Assembly (NCBI GenBank): GCA_013180625.2
Contig: SNVD02009882.1
Coordinates: 357,470 to 421,469 of the forward strand
Reading direction: 5' to 3'
Origin: Boswellia sacra
Lineage: Eukaryota > Streptophyta > Magnoliopsida > Sapindales > Burseraceae
Length of the DNA stretch: 64,000 nucleotides
Part shown: positions 35,746 through 46,996 of the stretch, one piece after another
Position numbering within the stretch: position 1 is the first letter of the stretch
How the letters are laid out: the number at the start of each line of letters is the position of its first letter
Position numbers and translations under genes: made by a program
Notes under the pieces: model-generated
The model's input: only the letters and a program-made list of their open reading frames with translations
Database searches by the model: none
Told to the model about the DNA's origin: nothing

Positions 35746-37192
35746 GGGATACTAACAATGTACCCTCTGAGGTTAAGCGAAAATACAAATTCCCCTTATA
35801 AGATTTGAAATTACAAATTGTCCCCTGATTTTTAAATTCTAACGTTAAATTAAACGGAAAAGGAGGAGAGAGAAAAAACTCTTCACAATTTTATCAAAAT
35901 AGTCTCATGTTCGGTCATTTGATATTGACAATTTACCCCCTGAGATTAAGCAAAAATACAAGTTTCCGTTACACATTTTGAAATTGCAAATTGTTCCCTT
36001 ATTTTTGAATTTCGACATTAAATTAAGTGAAAAAAGATGAGAGAGATGATAATATATGCTATTCGACCAAAATGCCTTTATATAAATACAACACCTTCAC
36101 TCACTTTTCTAAAATCACCTAAACACCCTTGCCTTTCTTTCTTCCTCCGTCTCCTTCTCCGTCTCCCATTTACCAGCAAACTCCATCACCTCTCCCTAGT
36201 GCTTCACCATATCTTCCCCCCACACTGCCATCATCTAGGGGTGGCAATTTGAATCATGACACCCGAACACAATACGAATACGACACGAACACGACACATG
36301 ATTAATAAATAGGTTGAATTCATGTTGAGGGTTTTTAACACACCAACCAGTTTAATGACATGAATAGTTAAATATATCTTATCAATTATTAACATGCAAG
36401 CTCATTTAATGATATAATTTTTACCTTCTTATAACATATAAATTATAAAACTGAAAATTTATATTATAAAATAAATTAATTTACATAATAATAAATTGTA
36501 ATGATTTTAATAATTTTTTATACTAACAATTATTTATATTCTAAAAATAATTTTAATTGATATAAATATATAGAATATGATATACTATGCATAAATAGAT
36601 TAAAAAATTAAGTAAATTATATTAATTAAATATGACACGATTCCAACACGTGGGTGACATATTTAATAACCGTGTCGAATCGACTTTTCATGTCTTGTCA
36701 CAAACAATTAAATGGGTCGACACACATGACACGATTTGCCACCCCCACGATCGTCGTTTCCTTCTCTTCATTGGCGAAATTGCTTTCGTCATCAATTCCT
36801 GCTCTCTCTCCTCTATTAGAACTCATCACTGCTTAATTTGGGTTTGTTAGCTAAAGCTTGAATCAAAGGATGGGTTCAATTTGGTTCAAATTTACTTTTT
36901 ATTATTTATTCAATAAAGTTTTAAATATTTTTAATTATTATTATTATTTTCATCTTAATTTTTTAATTATTTTTATCCTCGAGAGGGGGAAATTTGTATT
37001 TTCTTTTAAGCTCATGGGTTAAATTGTTAAATATCCCTTAATTTTATCACACGAGTTTTATTTTCAATAATACCCCCACTTCGTTTAATTTAACGTCAGA
37101 ATTCAAAAATCAGGGGGTAATTTTAAATTTTAAATCTTGCAAGGGATAATTTGTATTTTCGCTTAACCTTGGAAGGTAAATGTTAATATCCC
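35746..37192. mobile_element. Mutator-like MITE with perfect 9-bp target duplication
   Basis: The left end GGGATACTAACAATGTACCC and inverted right end GGGATATTAACATTTACC continue as about 110-bp TIRs that share GGTTAAGCGAAAATACAAAT. TAAAATCTT lies on both sides (35737-35745 and 37193-37201). A second, diverged copy of the TIR lies inside each end (35930-36040; 36965-37070), so the element has duplicated termini. The paralogous site after the SCPL pseudogene (near 51675, ATAAGATCTC) lacks it. It carries a nested hAT-type MITE and no transposase. Confidence 0.9.
36236..36747. mobile_element. hAT-type MITE nested in the Mutator-like MITE
   Basis: Left end TAGGGGTGGCAATTTGAATC; inverted right end TGGGGGTGGCAAATCGTGTC. 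Repeated ACACGAC/GTCGTGT-type motifs lie inside both ends. The flanks CCATCATC (36228-36235) and CGATCGTC (36748-36755) agree at 6 of 8 positions, a plausible decayed target duplication. Confidence 0.75.
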
Positions 37193-37287
37193 TAAAATCT
37201 TTAATTACAAAACTTTAGGAGGAATTTCTGTGATTATAGTTTCTTCAGACTTCAAAGGAGCTAATAGAGTCAAAGATTTGCTCTAAT

Positions 37288-38198
37288 TAGCGGTGTGCAA
37301 ATTGCCTATAACCTGAAAAACCAAATTAATTCAAATCAAAATTTGTGGGTTAGTTTCAGTCTCAATTTTATTTGGTTGGTTTGGGTTACATAAAGATAAC
37401 TCAGATTTTGGATAGATCTGGTTGGGTTTAGTTTTTCAAAACAGACCAAACCCGCCCAAAACCCGAAGTATTAATTTTCATAAAAGAAATAATTATTAGT
37501 CATACGGTTTTATATTTCTTTACATCTTTTGTGGATTGTACTAACAAATTTAAACATTTTTATTCTTTATTTGCTTAGAGTACTATTTATTTAAATATAT
37601 TAATAATTTTTATAATCTTTTCGTTTTACATATTTAGGAAATGTTAAATGTTTGATTTTAGTAGTTTAGAAGATGTTAAATTGTTGATAATAAATTATTG
37701 AGGTTTTATTTGCATATTTTTATAAACTTTAGTCACAATAATATGTTAATAAGAATAGTTAGTCTAAGAGCAATGCTATATCTACAATTAAATTTACAAT
37801 TGACTTTTTATAACTTGAGTTGACAAAAGTTCATTGGAGGAGTAAAAAACAAAAATAAATATGAGAAGTTACAAAGTATGACATGATAATTATATCTCCA
37901 GTAGGATTTTGCCAACTCAGGTTATAGGAGAGTTGGTTATAAATGTTTTGTAGGTATAGTATTATTATAGTTCTAATATATTGCTTCATGGATAAATAAA
38001 ATAAAATTAATTATCATTGTTATCATTTTAGGCTTACCTAATTAACCCAACACAAACAAAACCGCTTTATTTGGCTTGGTTTGGCTTAGGTTTTCAAAAT
38101 GAATAGGTTGGTTTGGATCTTGTTTTAACCAACCAAAAATTTTTGGATTGGTTTGAGTTAGGTAAAAACACACCCAAACCGGCCCGTGCACACCCCTA
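37288..38198. mobile_element. Non-autonomous hAT-type element, shared with the second SCPL copy
   Basis: Starts TAGCGGTGTGCAAATTGCC and ends GGCCCGTGCACACCCCTA; the inverted ends agree. Subterminal GGTTTGG/CCAAACC motifs are frequent. The flanking 8-mers GCTCTAAT and ACTATTAT match only at 5 of 8. The first about 70 bp also occur at 51780-51840 downstream of the SCPL pseudogene, so it was present before that duplication. Confidence 0.7.
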
Positions 38199-38199
38199 A

Positions 38200-38620
38200 C
38201 TATTATTATGGCAAATTGATGGCCATGGAAATAAAACCAATTGTGAATATTAATTGTTTTATAATATATAAAAAGGGTTCGACAATCTGAATTTAAATAT
38301 TTGACTTAATGTTTTAAAAATTACGGGTCATTGATTTATTAGAATCCTACGGATGTGAATGGGAAGTTATGAGGTGGTTACTTTTAATGCTGACTCATAA
38401 CCTTTCAACCATTGGATTGCAATAGTTTCAATGGAAATAATTTGTGTCAAAAAATTTCAAAAATTTCTCCTATCTGGATGTCCAAAATATGATTTTTCAT
38501 TCGAACATTATATATCAACCATTGGATCAACACAATGGTTGAGATTATTTTAGTGGTTGAGACCTCCAAAAAAAAAAAAAAAAGAAAAAAGAAAAAAGTG
38601 AAGTCTTCATTGCATGTCCC
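38200..38620. other. No gene recognised
   Basis: AT-rich spacer with a poly(A)/AAAAAG run at 38567-38600. Confidence 0.5.
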
Positions 38621-38624
38621 CATT

Positions 38625-38725
38625 CACTACAAGAAATTTTCATATATTTGACATGAATTTTTTGATTTATTTGACTTTTTCTTTAAAAAAAAAGGTCAAA
38701 TATAGCATGGTCAAATATATCATGA
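38625..38725. mobile_element. Possible CACTA-type transposon terminus
   Basis: CACTACAAGAAATTTTCATA at 38626 is the standard CACTA (En/Spm) end, followed by repeated TTTGACAT/GTCAAATATA motifs. No inverted partner (TTCTTGTAGTG) was found downstream, so this is an isolated end at most. Confidence 0.4.
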
Positions 38726-38734
38726 ACAAATAAT

Positions 38735-40100
38735 ATAATGATGAGTGAGCTATCATTCCCACGAGGATTGGTTATTAACTACTACTAGACTTAATCTAAC
38801 TTTAATTTTATTTGAATAAATAACAAATTTAAAGGGATTAATTAACTAAAAAATGGAATAAAATTTAAACACTAAATAAAGAAACTAGATTTAAACCAAA
38901 TTGAGATAAATTCAATAGATTAAGCTCTAGGGTGTCAGGTTTCACTTAAGTTATCTACTGTATTATTCAATCCAATTTAATTAATATTCATCAATCTTGT
39001 TGCCAACCAATTTCTCTAGGGTATTTATTATTCTTTTTCAAGCAATAACAATGTATAATTATAGGAAGAATCACATATCTGTCTCATCTAATAACCTATA
39101 ATTATCCTTTAAGCATAAGAAATCATATAGGGATGCACAAATCATACTTATATTTCTATCTCTTGTGAGTTTATGGTGAATCAATCAAAGACTAATATAA
39201 ATTAATTTTTTAGTCTAATTTATATCTCAAATCATGCAATAGTTGGTCAGACCATCACAAGCATTAAACACATGAAAAATTCACTCAACAAGAAATTGAA
39301 TAAATACTAATATATATTGAATTGAAATAATAGAGTATCAAACTTGGCTACATCCTAGCCCTAAAAAAAAGATTTAATTCATAATGTAAAGAAAAATAAT
39401 GCAAGAAAATCGAGTAGCATTCATGAATTGCAAAAAAGGAAGAAAGACTTAGGGAACTTGAAGATTCCTGGAAGATTCTCCTTGAATTGTGCCTCCAAGG
39501 GTTATAGATTGCTTCCTTGCCTCCTAGGCGCCTCTAATGACGCCTATGATCCCTTACAGAAGACCTGAAGACCTAAAACTTGTGTATTTATATTCTATAA
39601 GAGAAAGAAGTCGAATCTGAGTTGAAAGAGAAATCCTGAATTTTTCTAGAATTGCACTCGTGCAGGAGCGCAGCTATAGTGGCACAGGAGCGCCAACTTT
39701 ATGATTTTGGAAGCTTTGTTGTTATTGATATCGTGCCACTATGCCACTTTTTGTTGCGTTGGAGCACCAAGTCTCTGATTTTGAGTTTATTTTTCCGTAT
39801 TTCACACTGCTACGCCATCTGCTCTGTGCAAAAGCGCCAATCTTCTGATTTGGAGATCTAGATTTTTCCTCTTTTGGCCTTCTTTACTCCTAGTTTTGAT
39901 GTGCTTTATTAGGAATCCAATTTCTTTCCAAAGAATCTGCATTTAACTAAAATAACATATTATTTTCTCATTATTTTACTCAAAAACTAATCACAAATTA
40001 AATTTAAGTGTATTGATTTAGTGAGTAAAATTCATTAACACCCTTATTCAACACTCTTTTAGTGGATTTCCATTAGATGTTTGTCACATCTTAAGTTAGT
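38735..40100. other. Probable decayed LTR-retrotransposon sequence, unclassified
   Basis: Starts with TCATTCCCACGAGGATTGGT, wording common near the LTRs of plant Ty3-type elements. Near 39655-39850 it has GTGCAGGAGCGC and ACAGGAGCGCCAACTTT, which also occur in the copia LTR at 56479-57050. No protein domain, primer site or paired LTR could be found. Confidence 0.35.
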
Positions 40101-40669
40101 GACAAATATATACAATTAAAAGCCCTCTTCCCACTCTGTCACGCTCTAAAATCTCTTATTTAGATACTTCAAGGGTGATTGATTAAGAAAATAATAACAA
40201 GACATCATCAATATCTCACTTTTTCTTTTTAAACATTTTCCAATTCATACATATATTTATACATATCATACAAATCCATTACAACATCAAGTTATTTGTT
40301 TAAGATAAACTTTACATACACTGATGACCACACTTAGAACATAGGTTGAGAATCATATAATAAAATTTCCTATCACAATTTAGGCTAGTCAAAACTTTTT
40401 CCAAAATCATCGCATGCATGTAAACGCCCAGACTCCCTAGCAAAGCTCTAGAACACCACTAGTACGAATATCTTTTTTTGTGTTCTTGTGGAGGGAGAGG
40501 GTGAGCATATAGTCCAATAGGAAAGATTCTAACATTATACAAAATCATAAGTATTCAAATTGTTACTCAATTACATAGTTACACAACCCATTATAATAAG
40601 TCAAGCAATCATTCTCATTCACACATCAAGTTATCACTTATTCACTTAACAATCAAAATCCTTCATCTA

Positions 40670-41280
40670 ATGTTTCCCTTAGACTCGTATCCAAACAGCC
40701 CATCCAAAGTCTAACATTTCAAGTTTATATTCGTGTTTCTCTTGGATCTGTATCCAAGACGGCCCATCCAAGGTCCAACACATCAAGTTTATAATCGTGT
40801 TCCCCTTGGATCCGTATCCAAGACAGCCCATCCAAGGTCCAACATATCAAGTTTATATTCGTGTTCCCCTTGGATTCGTCCCATCCAAAGTCTAACATTT
40901 CAAGTTTATATTCTTGTTTCCCTTGGATCTGTATCCAAGACGGCCCATCCAAGGTCCAACACATCAAGTTTATAATCGTGTTCCCCTTGGATCCGTATCC
41001 AAGATGGCCCATCCAAGGTCCAACGTATCAAGTTTATATTCGTGTTCCCCTTGGATTCGTATGCAAGACGGCCCGTCCAAGGTCTAATACATCAAGTTTA
41101 TATTCGTGTTCCCCTTGTATCCGTATGCAAGACGGCCCATCCAAGGTCCAACACTTCAAGTTTATATTCGTGTTCCCCTTGGATCCGTATGCAAGACGAC
41201 CCATCCAAGGTCCAACACTAAGAATTTCATATCCGCATTCTCCTTGGATCCGTATCCAAAGTGGTCCATCCAAGGTCCAA
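40670..41280. repeat. 64-bp minisatellite, nine units plus a partial one
   Basis: Units start CAYWTCAAGTTTATATTCGT and contain CTTGGATCCGTATCCAAG, a palindrome-like hairpin core, then CCATCCAAGGTCCAA. Unit starts are at 40715, 40779, 40843, 40896, 40960 and every 64 bp to 41280. Unit 3 has an 11-bp deletion. Units 1-3 resemble units 4-6 one for one, which shows three-unit higher-order copying. Because 64 is not a multiple of three, the array stays open in both directions without being a gene. Confidence 0.92.
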
Positions 41281-41393
41281 TGCATACACTTAAAAACCTT
41301 TCAATATAATTTCCAAAATAAGTCTCAAAGCAATACAGTTTTTATGAAAAATCCAGACCTGTCAAGAGGGGCCGGGTCAGTTTTGTAATTTCC

Positions 41394-41895
41394 CTAGACA
41401 CTCAACACTTCCATAACTTGACACTCGACACTTATGTAACTCGACACTCGACACTTCCATAACCAGACACTCGACACTTACATGTCGAGTCGTGCATACA
41501 ACACTCGACACCAGCCACTCCACTTTCGACACTTACATGTCGAATCGTGCATCCGACACTCGACATCTGCCACTCGACTTTTGACATTTACATGTCGAGT
41601 CGTGCATCCGACACTCGACATCCGCCACTCGACTTTCAATACTTACATGTCGAGTCGTGCATCTGACACTCGATGCTCTACACCTACATGTTGAGTCGTG
41701 CATCCGACACTCAACCCTTAACAGTAGATGTCGATTTGTGCATACGACACTCGACACATTCAAAACAGACACTATACACATTCAAAATAGACACTTGGCA
41801 ACATTCATAACAAACACTCGATACATTCATAACAGACACTCGACACGTTCAAAACAACACTCGACACATCTACTTGACACTTATGTGTTGAGTCA
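41394..41895. repeat. 55-bp repeat array, ACTCGACA family
   Basis: Four regular 55-bp units start CTTACATGTCGAGTCGTGCA at 41477, 41532, 41587 and 41642, with a shorter fifth near 41684. Irregular ACACTCGACAC copies extend on both sides. TCGACACTTACATGTCGA is a near palindrome. The motif is the same family as at 5740-6055 and 10320-11170. Confidence 0.88.
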
Positions 41896-41899
41896 TGTT

Positions 41900-42580
41900 G
41901 GATTAAATATCAGTCTCAAATTATACAGAGTTGTGAACCTGTTTGAATATGTCGGTTGAACAATATCATTTCCAGATTTCAACCTCCAATTTCAAAAATT
42001 CACCAAAATTGCATTTTAAATCCAAATTCAATGAAATCAGTGGCTATTTAAAGCTTCATATGTCTATTTTCCTAAACAAAAGAAAAATTGTATAAATCAC
42101 AATCCAGAAAAATGCAGGAGCTCAAAGAACATAGGACAATCACATAAATCACAACTTCCATCAAGAACAACATTTCCTTCACTTCATACGCACATAATTT
42201 CATAAGTAATTCATCATCCAAGCAACAAACAATCAATTTAACCATAAATCATATGTATTGCAACCCATATCAATTAAGAACAACAAAAATAGATAACACG
42301 ATTTAAGCATAGTGTTAGAAAATCACTACCTAGTTTCCAAGCCTATACACCTCTTTAATTTTTCCCTTCTTTTCCTCTCTTTTCTTTCCTCTCTTTTTCT
42401 TCTTCTCCTTCTTCTCTCTCTCTCTCCCTTTAGCCGTAAGACCCTCCTCTTCTTTCGCCAAATGAAAGAAAATATCTCCTCCCCCCTTTGGAACCCTAAT
42501 GTCTCTCTTATATATATAAGGCCTTAATTCATAGGCCTAAGTCCACTAATTTTCCAAGCCTATTTAATCATTACCAAATT
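41900..42580. other. No gene recognised
   Basis: AT-rich; a pyrimidine-rich CT/TTC tract at 42355-42430 and a TA run at 42512-42519 are the only features seen. Confidence 0.5.
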
Positions 42581-42581
42581 C

Positions 42582-43413
42582 TAGGGGTGTGCATGGTACC
42601 CGCCCACCCGTCCGAACCCGACATACCCGTCATGGTATGGTGGAGGTAAGGTAGGGTATAAAAAAAATATAGGGTGTGGTATGGTAAATATTTTGAAAAC
42701 CCTGCATGGTATGGTATGGTGACGGGTATTTTTGTAAAAACCCGAAAATACCATACCATACCATTCATTTTTTTAAAAATAAGAATTATACCATATGTCA
42801 ATTTATAATTGGTTATATATAATTTGTATGTGTGAGTATTATATACACTAATAGAGTATATAATGAAAAGAGTAACCCTAAATCCCTAACCCTCTATCAT
42901 TTTGCTTGAATTTTAAAGTAGTAAATAATATAATTGCTTGAGTATTCGTGTTGTCATAGAATATGTAGTTACATGATATTTTTGTATTGTTATAGATACG
43001 ATGTTACTTGATTATTTGTGTTGTTATAGAATATATAGTTACTTGATTATTTGTATTGCTAAGTATATGTAATTGCTCGATTTTTTTTTATTTAGTATAA
43101 ACTTTATGGATCATAATATTAAACAATGTCAAAATAAGAACTCAAAGTGTCAAAATCTTTAAAAAAAAAGCTATAAATAAACTTTAAAATCATTAAAAAG
43201 ACATGGTAAAATATTATCTAAATTCTAGTCAATTTGGTCAACCACCTGAAAAATACCATATCATACCCGCACTTACCCTACCATGCGGAGATGTGGTATG
43301 GTCTTGTATTAAAAAATGGTATGGTATGGTATAAAAATAAAAAATCCGACATACGTAGGGTATGGGGATGGTATGACAATACCACACCATACCCTACCAT
43401 ATGCACACCCCTA
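42582..43413. mobile_element. Non-autonomous hAT-type element with perfect 8-bp target duplication
   Basis: Left end TAGGGGTGTGCATGGTACCC; inverted right end TAGGGGTGTGCATATGGTAG. CCAAATTC stands on both sides (42574-42581 and 43414-43421). The subterminal regions are full of ATGGTATGGT and its complement, which may be transposase-binding repeats. The interior is AT-rich and has no coding sequence. Confidence 0.92.
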
Positions 43414-44443
43414 CCAAATTCTAGCACAAGCCCACAACTATAATCCAACCCAATTCTCATTTATTTGAACATGGTTTTACAACTACTTCATGGCCTAAAG
43501 CCCATCAAATTCACATAAAATTACTCAAATACCCTTAGGCATAGTTTCTAAATTTTGTAATATATATATATATATATATACATACATTTTTTTTGGAACT
43601 CTACACACTCACCATTTTACTCTCCCGCACTTACAACATCTTTTTGCCTTAGCCTCTCTTAAGTCCTTTCTTTCTCGTCTCGACTTCTCTAACAATCACT
43701 ACACCAAGCACCACCACTGTCACCATCACCATCACCATCACCCCAGCCCCATTGTTGCCGCACTTTCCTCCATCTGACGTGTGTCAGAACCCGCAACGAT
43801 GACTTCTCCTCTGGGTTTTAATCCTAGCTTAGGTTGTTCAAATCAAATCAAACTTTAGTTTTTTTTCCTTCTATAAATTTTCTATCATTCTCTCTTTCTT
43901 TTGTGTTTCTTCTTCTTTAAATCCCTTGTTGTCGACTTTCTCTAATACCAATGATGAGATATAAAGTTAATGGTTAGTTACAAAGGATATAAAGCATAAC
44001 TATAATATAAAATGTAACAACAGTAGAGTAAAAGTGCATAGCAGGTTTACTTTGTTCGATTATAAAAAACTTACATCCACAGGTAGTAAGAATTGCAATT
44101 TACTATATTGCCTTTAGCTTACATGACTCAAGAACTATTATAGTGGTAGAACCTCTATTCTCACTCACATAGTCTATGCAAAACTGTTCTTCCCTAAGAA
44201 CACAACACTAATAATTCAAATCTTCTGTTACAGCATTACAACACAAACTATCGAATTAAACTTAATAGACGAACCAGCGTAGACACATGTAGTTACTTAA
44301 TTGATTTAAGTATTAACAATCTAATAAACCAAATAGCTTTCCAGCTACAAAAAAAATAAGACGCACCCCAAACACTAGCTCTCAACCTTCAATAAATGCC
44401 CTCACAATGCATGGATTCTTCAATTGTTTAGAGCCTTATTTAT
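43414..44443. other. No gene recognised; TA microsatellite at 43560-43582
   Basis: Holds an about 22-bp TA dinucleotide run and a CACCAT run (43720-43742). All frames are short. Confidence 0.55.
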
Positions 44444-44829
44444 TGATGTAGCATGGTTTATTTTTACATTAGGCATAATTAAGTCTTTTTAATAATTTAG
44501 TTATTTAAAATTTAATTGAATTAGAAATTTTATGATTTAGGGATTTTGACTCAATTAGAGATCTTAACTTTTCCTAATTTGATTCAAACCTAAATTGTTA
44601 GTTTAGGGATTCTAACACAAATAAGGATTTTGACTTTCCTAATTTGACCCCAATTCCAATAAGGTTAGATTAGTATAAACATATATTTTCATTATTATTT
44701 TGTTGGACATTGATTATTTGATATATTAAAAAATTATTCAAACATATTGTTGGTTGATCATGTGTGAGTATGAGTGATTATTGAGTGTGTGTTCGATTTT
44801 GGTTTGTTCTTGTTACGGGTTCCCTGTCA
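44444..44829 (+). repeat. 5' LTR of the gag-only element
   Basis: 386 bp from TGATGTAGCATGG to GGTTCCCTGTCA; TATA-like TAGTATAAACATAT near 44670. Confidence 0.88.
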
Positions 44830-44848
44830 AATTAGTATCAGAGTCTAA
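44830..44848 (+). other. Primer-binding site
   Basis: AATTAGTATCAGAGTC directly after the LTR is close to the tRNA-Met primer complement TGGTATCAGAG. Confidence 0.75.
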
Positions 44849-45339
44849 CTCGACTCCGCAAAATCATCCTAAATTTAGTAAGATCATTAGTCACTATTTG
44901 TCACTATTTATCGTCGGAGTTACTATTCATCATCGGCCACCGACGCATCATCCATCACCGAATACATCAAATCGCGGGCCATTTTCATCATTCTTCCCTT
45001 CATCACCGTCACCAGAATCCTATCGAAAACCCCTCAAAATACCCAAAAACCATTCATTGTTGTCACTGTTCATCACCGTCGACTGACGAGTGGTGTCTCA
45101 CCTCCACCACCAAGTCAAAGATCAGCCCCTCCCCGTCAATTTTCTCTTCTTGACTTACTACTAATTCCTACCGGAAAGTCTTCAAAACTCAAAAAATCAG
45201 ATTTTAGGCTTGCTTGGATAGTATCAGTAAGCCCTTGAACCTCTGAAGAGTTACTGGAGTCCTCTAATGTCTCAAAATTGGCAGTTTAACTCGTTTTTGT
45301 GCAGCAATCCATACCTTTGATTTTTACAGTTTAATCTCA

Positions 45340-46558
45340 ATGGCTTATTGGGCTTATCAAAGCAACTATGAATGTAAGAAACATGAGATTGCCTTCAATA
45401 AACGTTTAGATTTTTATGGAATTCGTTGTAGTCCTTATGTGAAAATTATTCTTCTTGACTTCTATTGTCTTTATGTTAAAGAGATTATTCACTGGTTTGA
45501 TAGCTTGGAGTGATATTTTTATGATGTAGATCTTTCAGAAGATATGATGGTTGATTGTGGTGTGACACAACTTAGAGATTTTGCTTTTGAATGGTGGATG
45601 GTTAAACACAAAATCTAGGAATAACGAGAAAACTTCCAACATGGGATGAGATGAAATGTTTAGTAATTGATACTTTTATACCTTCACATCTTAGGTCTAG
45701 ATATATGCCGAAGCGTCAAAAAGTGGTAAGTTATCGATATCAAAATCATGAGTATTGTGATAAGAAAGTTAATTTGGATCGATTAGATAGATTAATTGTC
45801 TAATACCATGAGTTTTGTAAGAACTTACCTACTGTCACTCAAACACCTCCCCAAAGTGGTCATTCTTATATCTTTACCTCATATCCTTGTGAGAAAGTCC
45901 AACCTACCAAGTGTAAACTTATAGAAGATAAAGTTCCATGTGCAAGAGAAGTAGTTGAGAAAGATGTTGAGAAAGTAGCTATGGATGATGAAGTTCCAAG
46001 TAAGATTGATCATGAGGTTTAGATTCATGTTGAAGTTAAGATTGAAGAGAGTTCTAGTGAGATAAAGCTCATGGGTGAATTCGAGTCTATGCATGTTGAG
46101 ATTTCAAGGTTGAAGAGCATCCTATTGAAATTGTGCTAGTGGATGATGAGAAGCCAATTGAAATCATTCATCCGTCTAAAAAAGAAGACTCCACATCAAA
46201 GATTGAAGTTGAAGTCTCCAAATCGAAGATTGAAGTTGAATTATCTCATGAAGAAAAAACTTTTGAGTCTCTAAAACTACTTCAAGAAGTTATTTCCAAG
46301 TCTAATACTGAAATTGATTTCTTGGGAGTCTCTACTGTGTTGGATAAATGCTCAAACCAAGGCATGCTTATCTTTATTTTGACATCTCCTATGATGTTGA
46401 TTGCTTCTTCACCAATATTGACGTCTATCAATGCAATATTACCTAGTTTTCAACCGTTATTATCTATGCTTTTGGACTATCGTGAAGTACAGACTTGGAT
46501 CGATGACTTTCCTATGATTATGCAAGATAAGACTTGGTGCTTTATCGTGTTTTGGTAA
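45340..46558 (+). pseudogene. Decayed gag-like region of the gag-only element
   Basis: With frame changes it reads AYWAYQSNYECKKHEIAF (from about 45340), then FEWWMVKHK, then LPTWDEMKCLVIDTFIPSH followed by RSRYMPKRQK (about 45630-45720). A W..-xxLPTWDEMK...F.PSH..R pattern is the core of the plant retrotransposon gag domain. Several stops separate the blocks. The final open stretch (46133-46558, 141 codons) is charged at first (SKSKIEVEVSKSKIEVEL-type repeats) and hydrophobic later; I do not recognise it. No CCHC zinc knuckle was seen. Confidence 0.65.
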
Positions 46559-46594
46559 CATCGACTTTGAGCAACTCGTCAGGAGTTGAGTTTT

Positions 46595-46610
46595 TTAAGC
46601 AGGGGAGAAT
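46595..46610 (+). other. Polypurine tract
   Basis: AAGCAGGGGAGAAT immediately before the right LTR. Confidence 0.8.
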
Positions 46611-46996
46611 TGATGCAGTATGGTTTATTTTTACATTAGCGATAATTAAGTCATTTCAATAATTTAGTTATTTAAAGTTTAATTGAATTAGGAATTTTAT
46701 GATTAAGGGAATTTGATTCAATTAGCGATCTTGACTTTTCCTAATTTGATTCAAAACCAAATTGTTAGTTTAGGGATTTCGACTCAAAAAGGGATTTTGA
46801 CTTTACTAATTTGACTCAAATTCTAATAAGGTTAGATTAGTATAAATATAGGTTTTCAATATTATTTTGTTAGACATTGATTATTTGATAAATTAAAGAA
46901 TTATTCAAATAGACTGTTGGTTGATCGTGTGTGAGTGTGAGTGATTGTTAAGTGCATGTTCGATTTTGGTTTGTTTTTGTTACGGGTTCCCCATCA
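46611..46996 (+). repeat. 3' LTR of the gag-only element
   Basis: 386 bp, TGATGCAGTATGG to GGTTCCCCATCA; same layout as the left LTR with scattered substitutions. Confidence 0.88.

Larger units (their letters stand above)
44444..46996 (+). mobile_element. Small gag-only LTR retrotransposon (TR-GAG-like)
   Basis: Two 386-bp LTRs (44444-44829 and 46611-46996), each TG...CA, are flanked by the 5-bp duplication TTTAT (44439-44443 and 46997-47001). A primer site resembling the initiator tRNA-Met complement follows the left LTR, and a purine tract precedes the right one. The 1.78-kb interior has a decayed gag-like region but no protease, reverse transcriptase, RNase H or integrase. This is the layout of non-autonomous terminal-repeat elements that keep only GAG and use enzymes from a partner. 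The LTRs differ at many sites, so it is old. Confidence 0.88.

Noticed and set aside
40861..41388. 175-codon open frame, with long open frames on the opposite strand
   Set aside because: It lies over the 64-bp minisatellite; the unit lacks stops and cycles through all frames, so openness is a by-product.
41394..41895. CRISPR-like regular spacing of the 55-bp repeats
   Set aside because: The spacers are themselves repeated, and this is plant nuclear DNA; it is a minisatellite.
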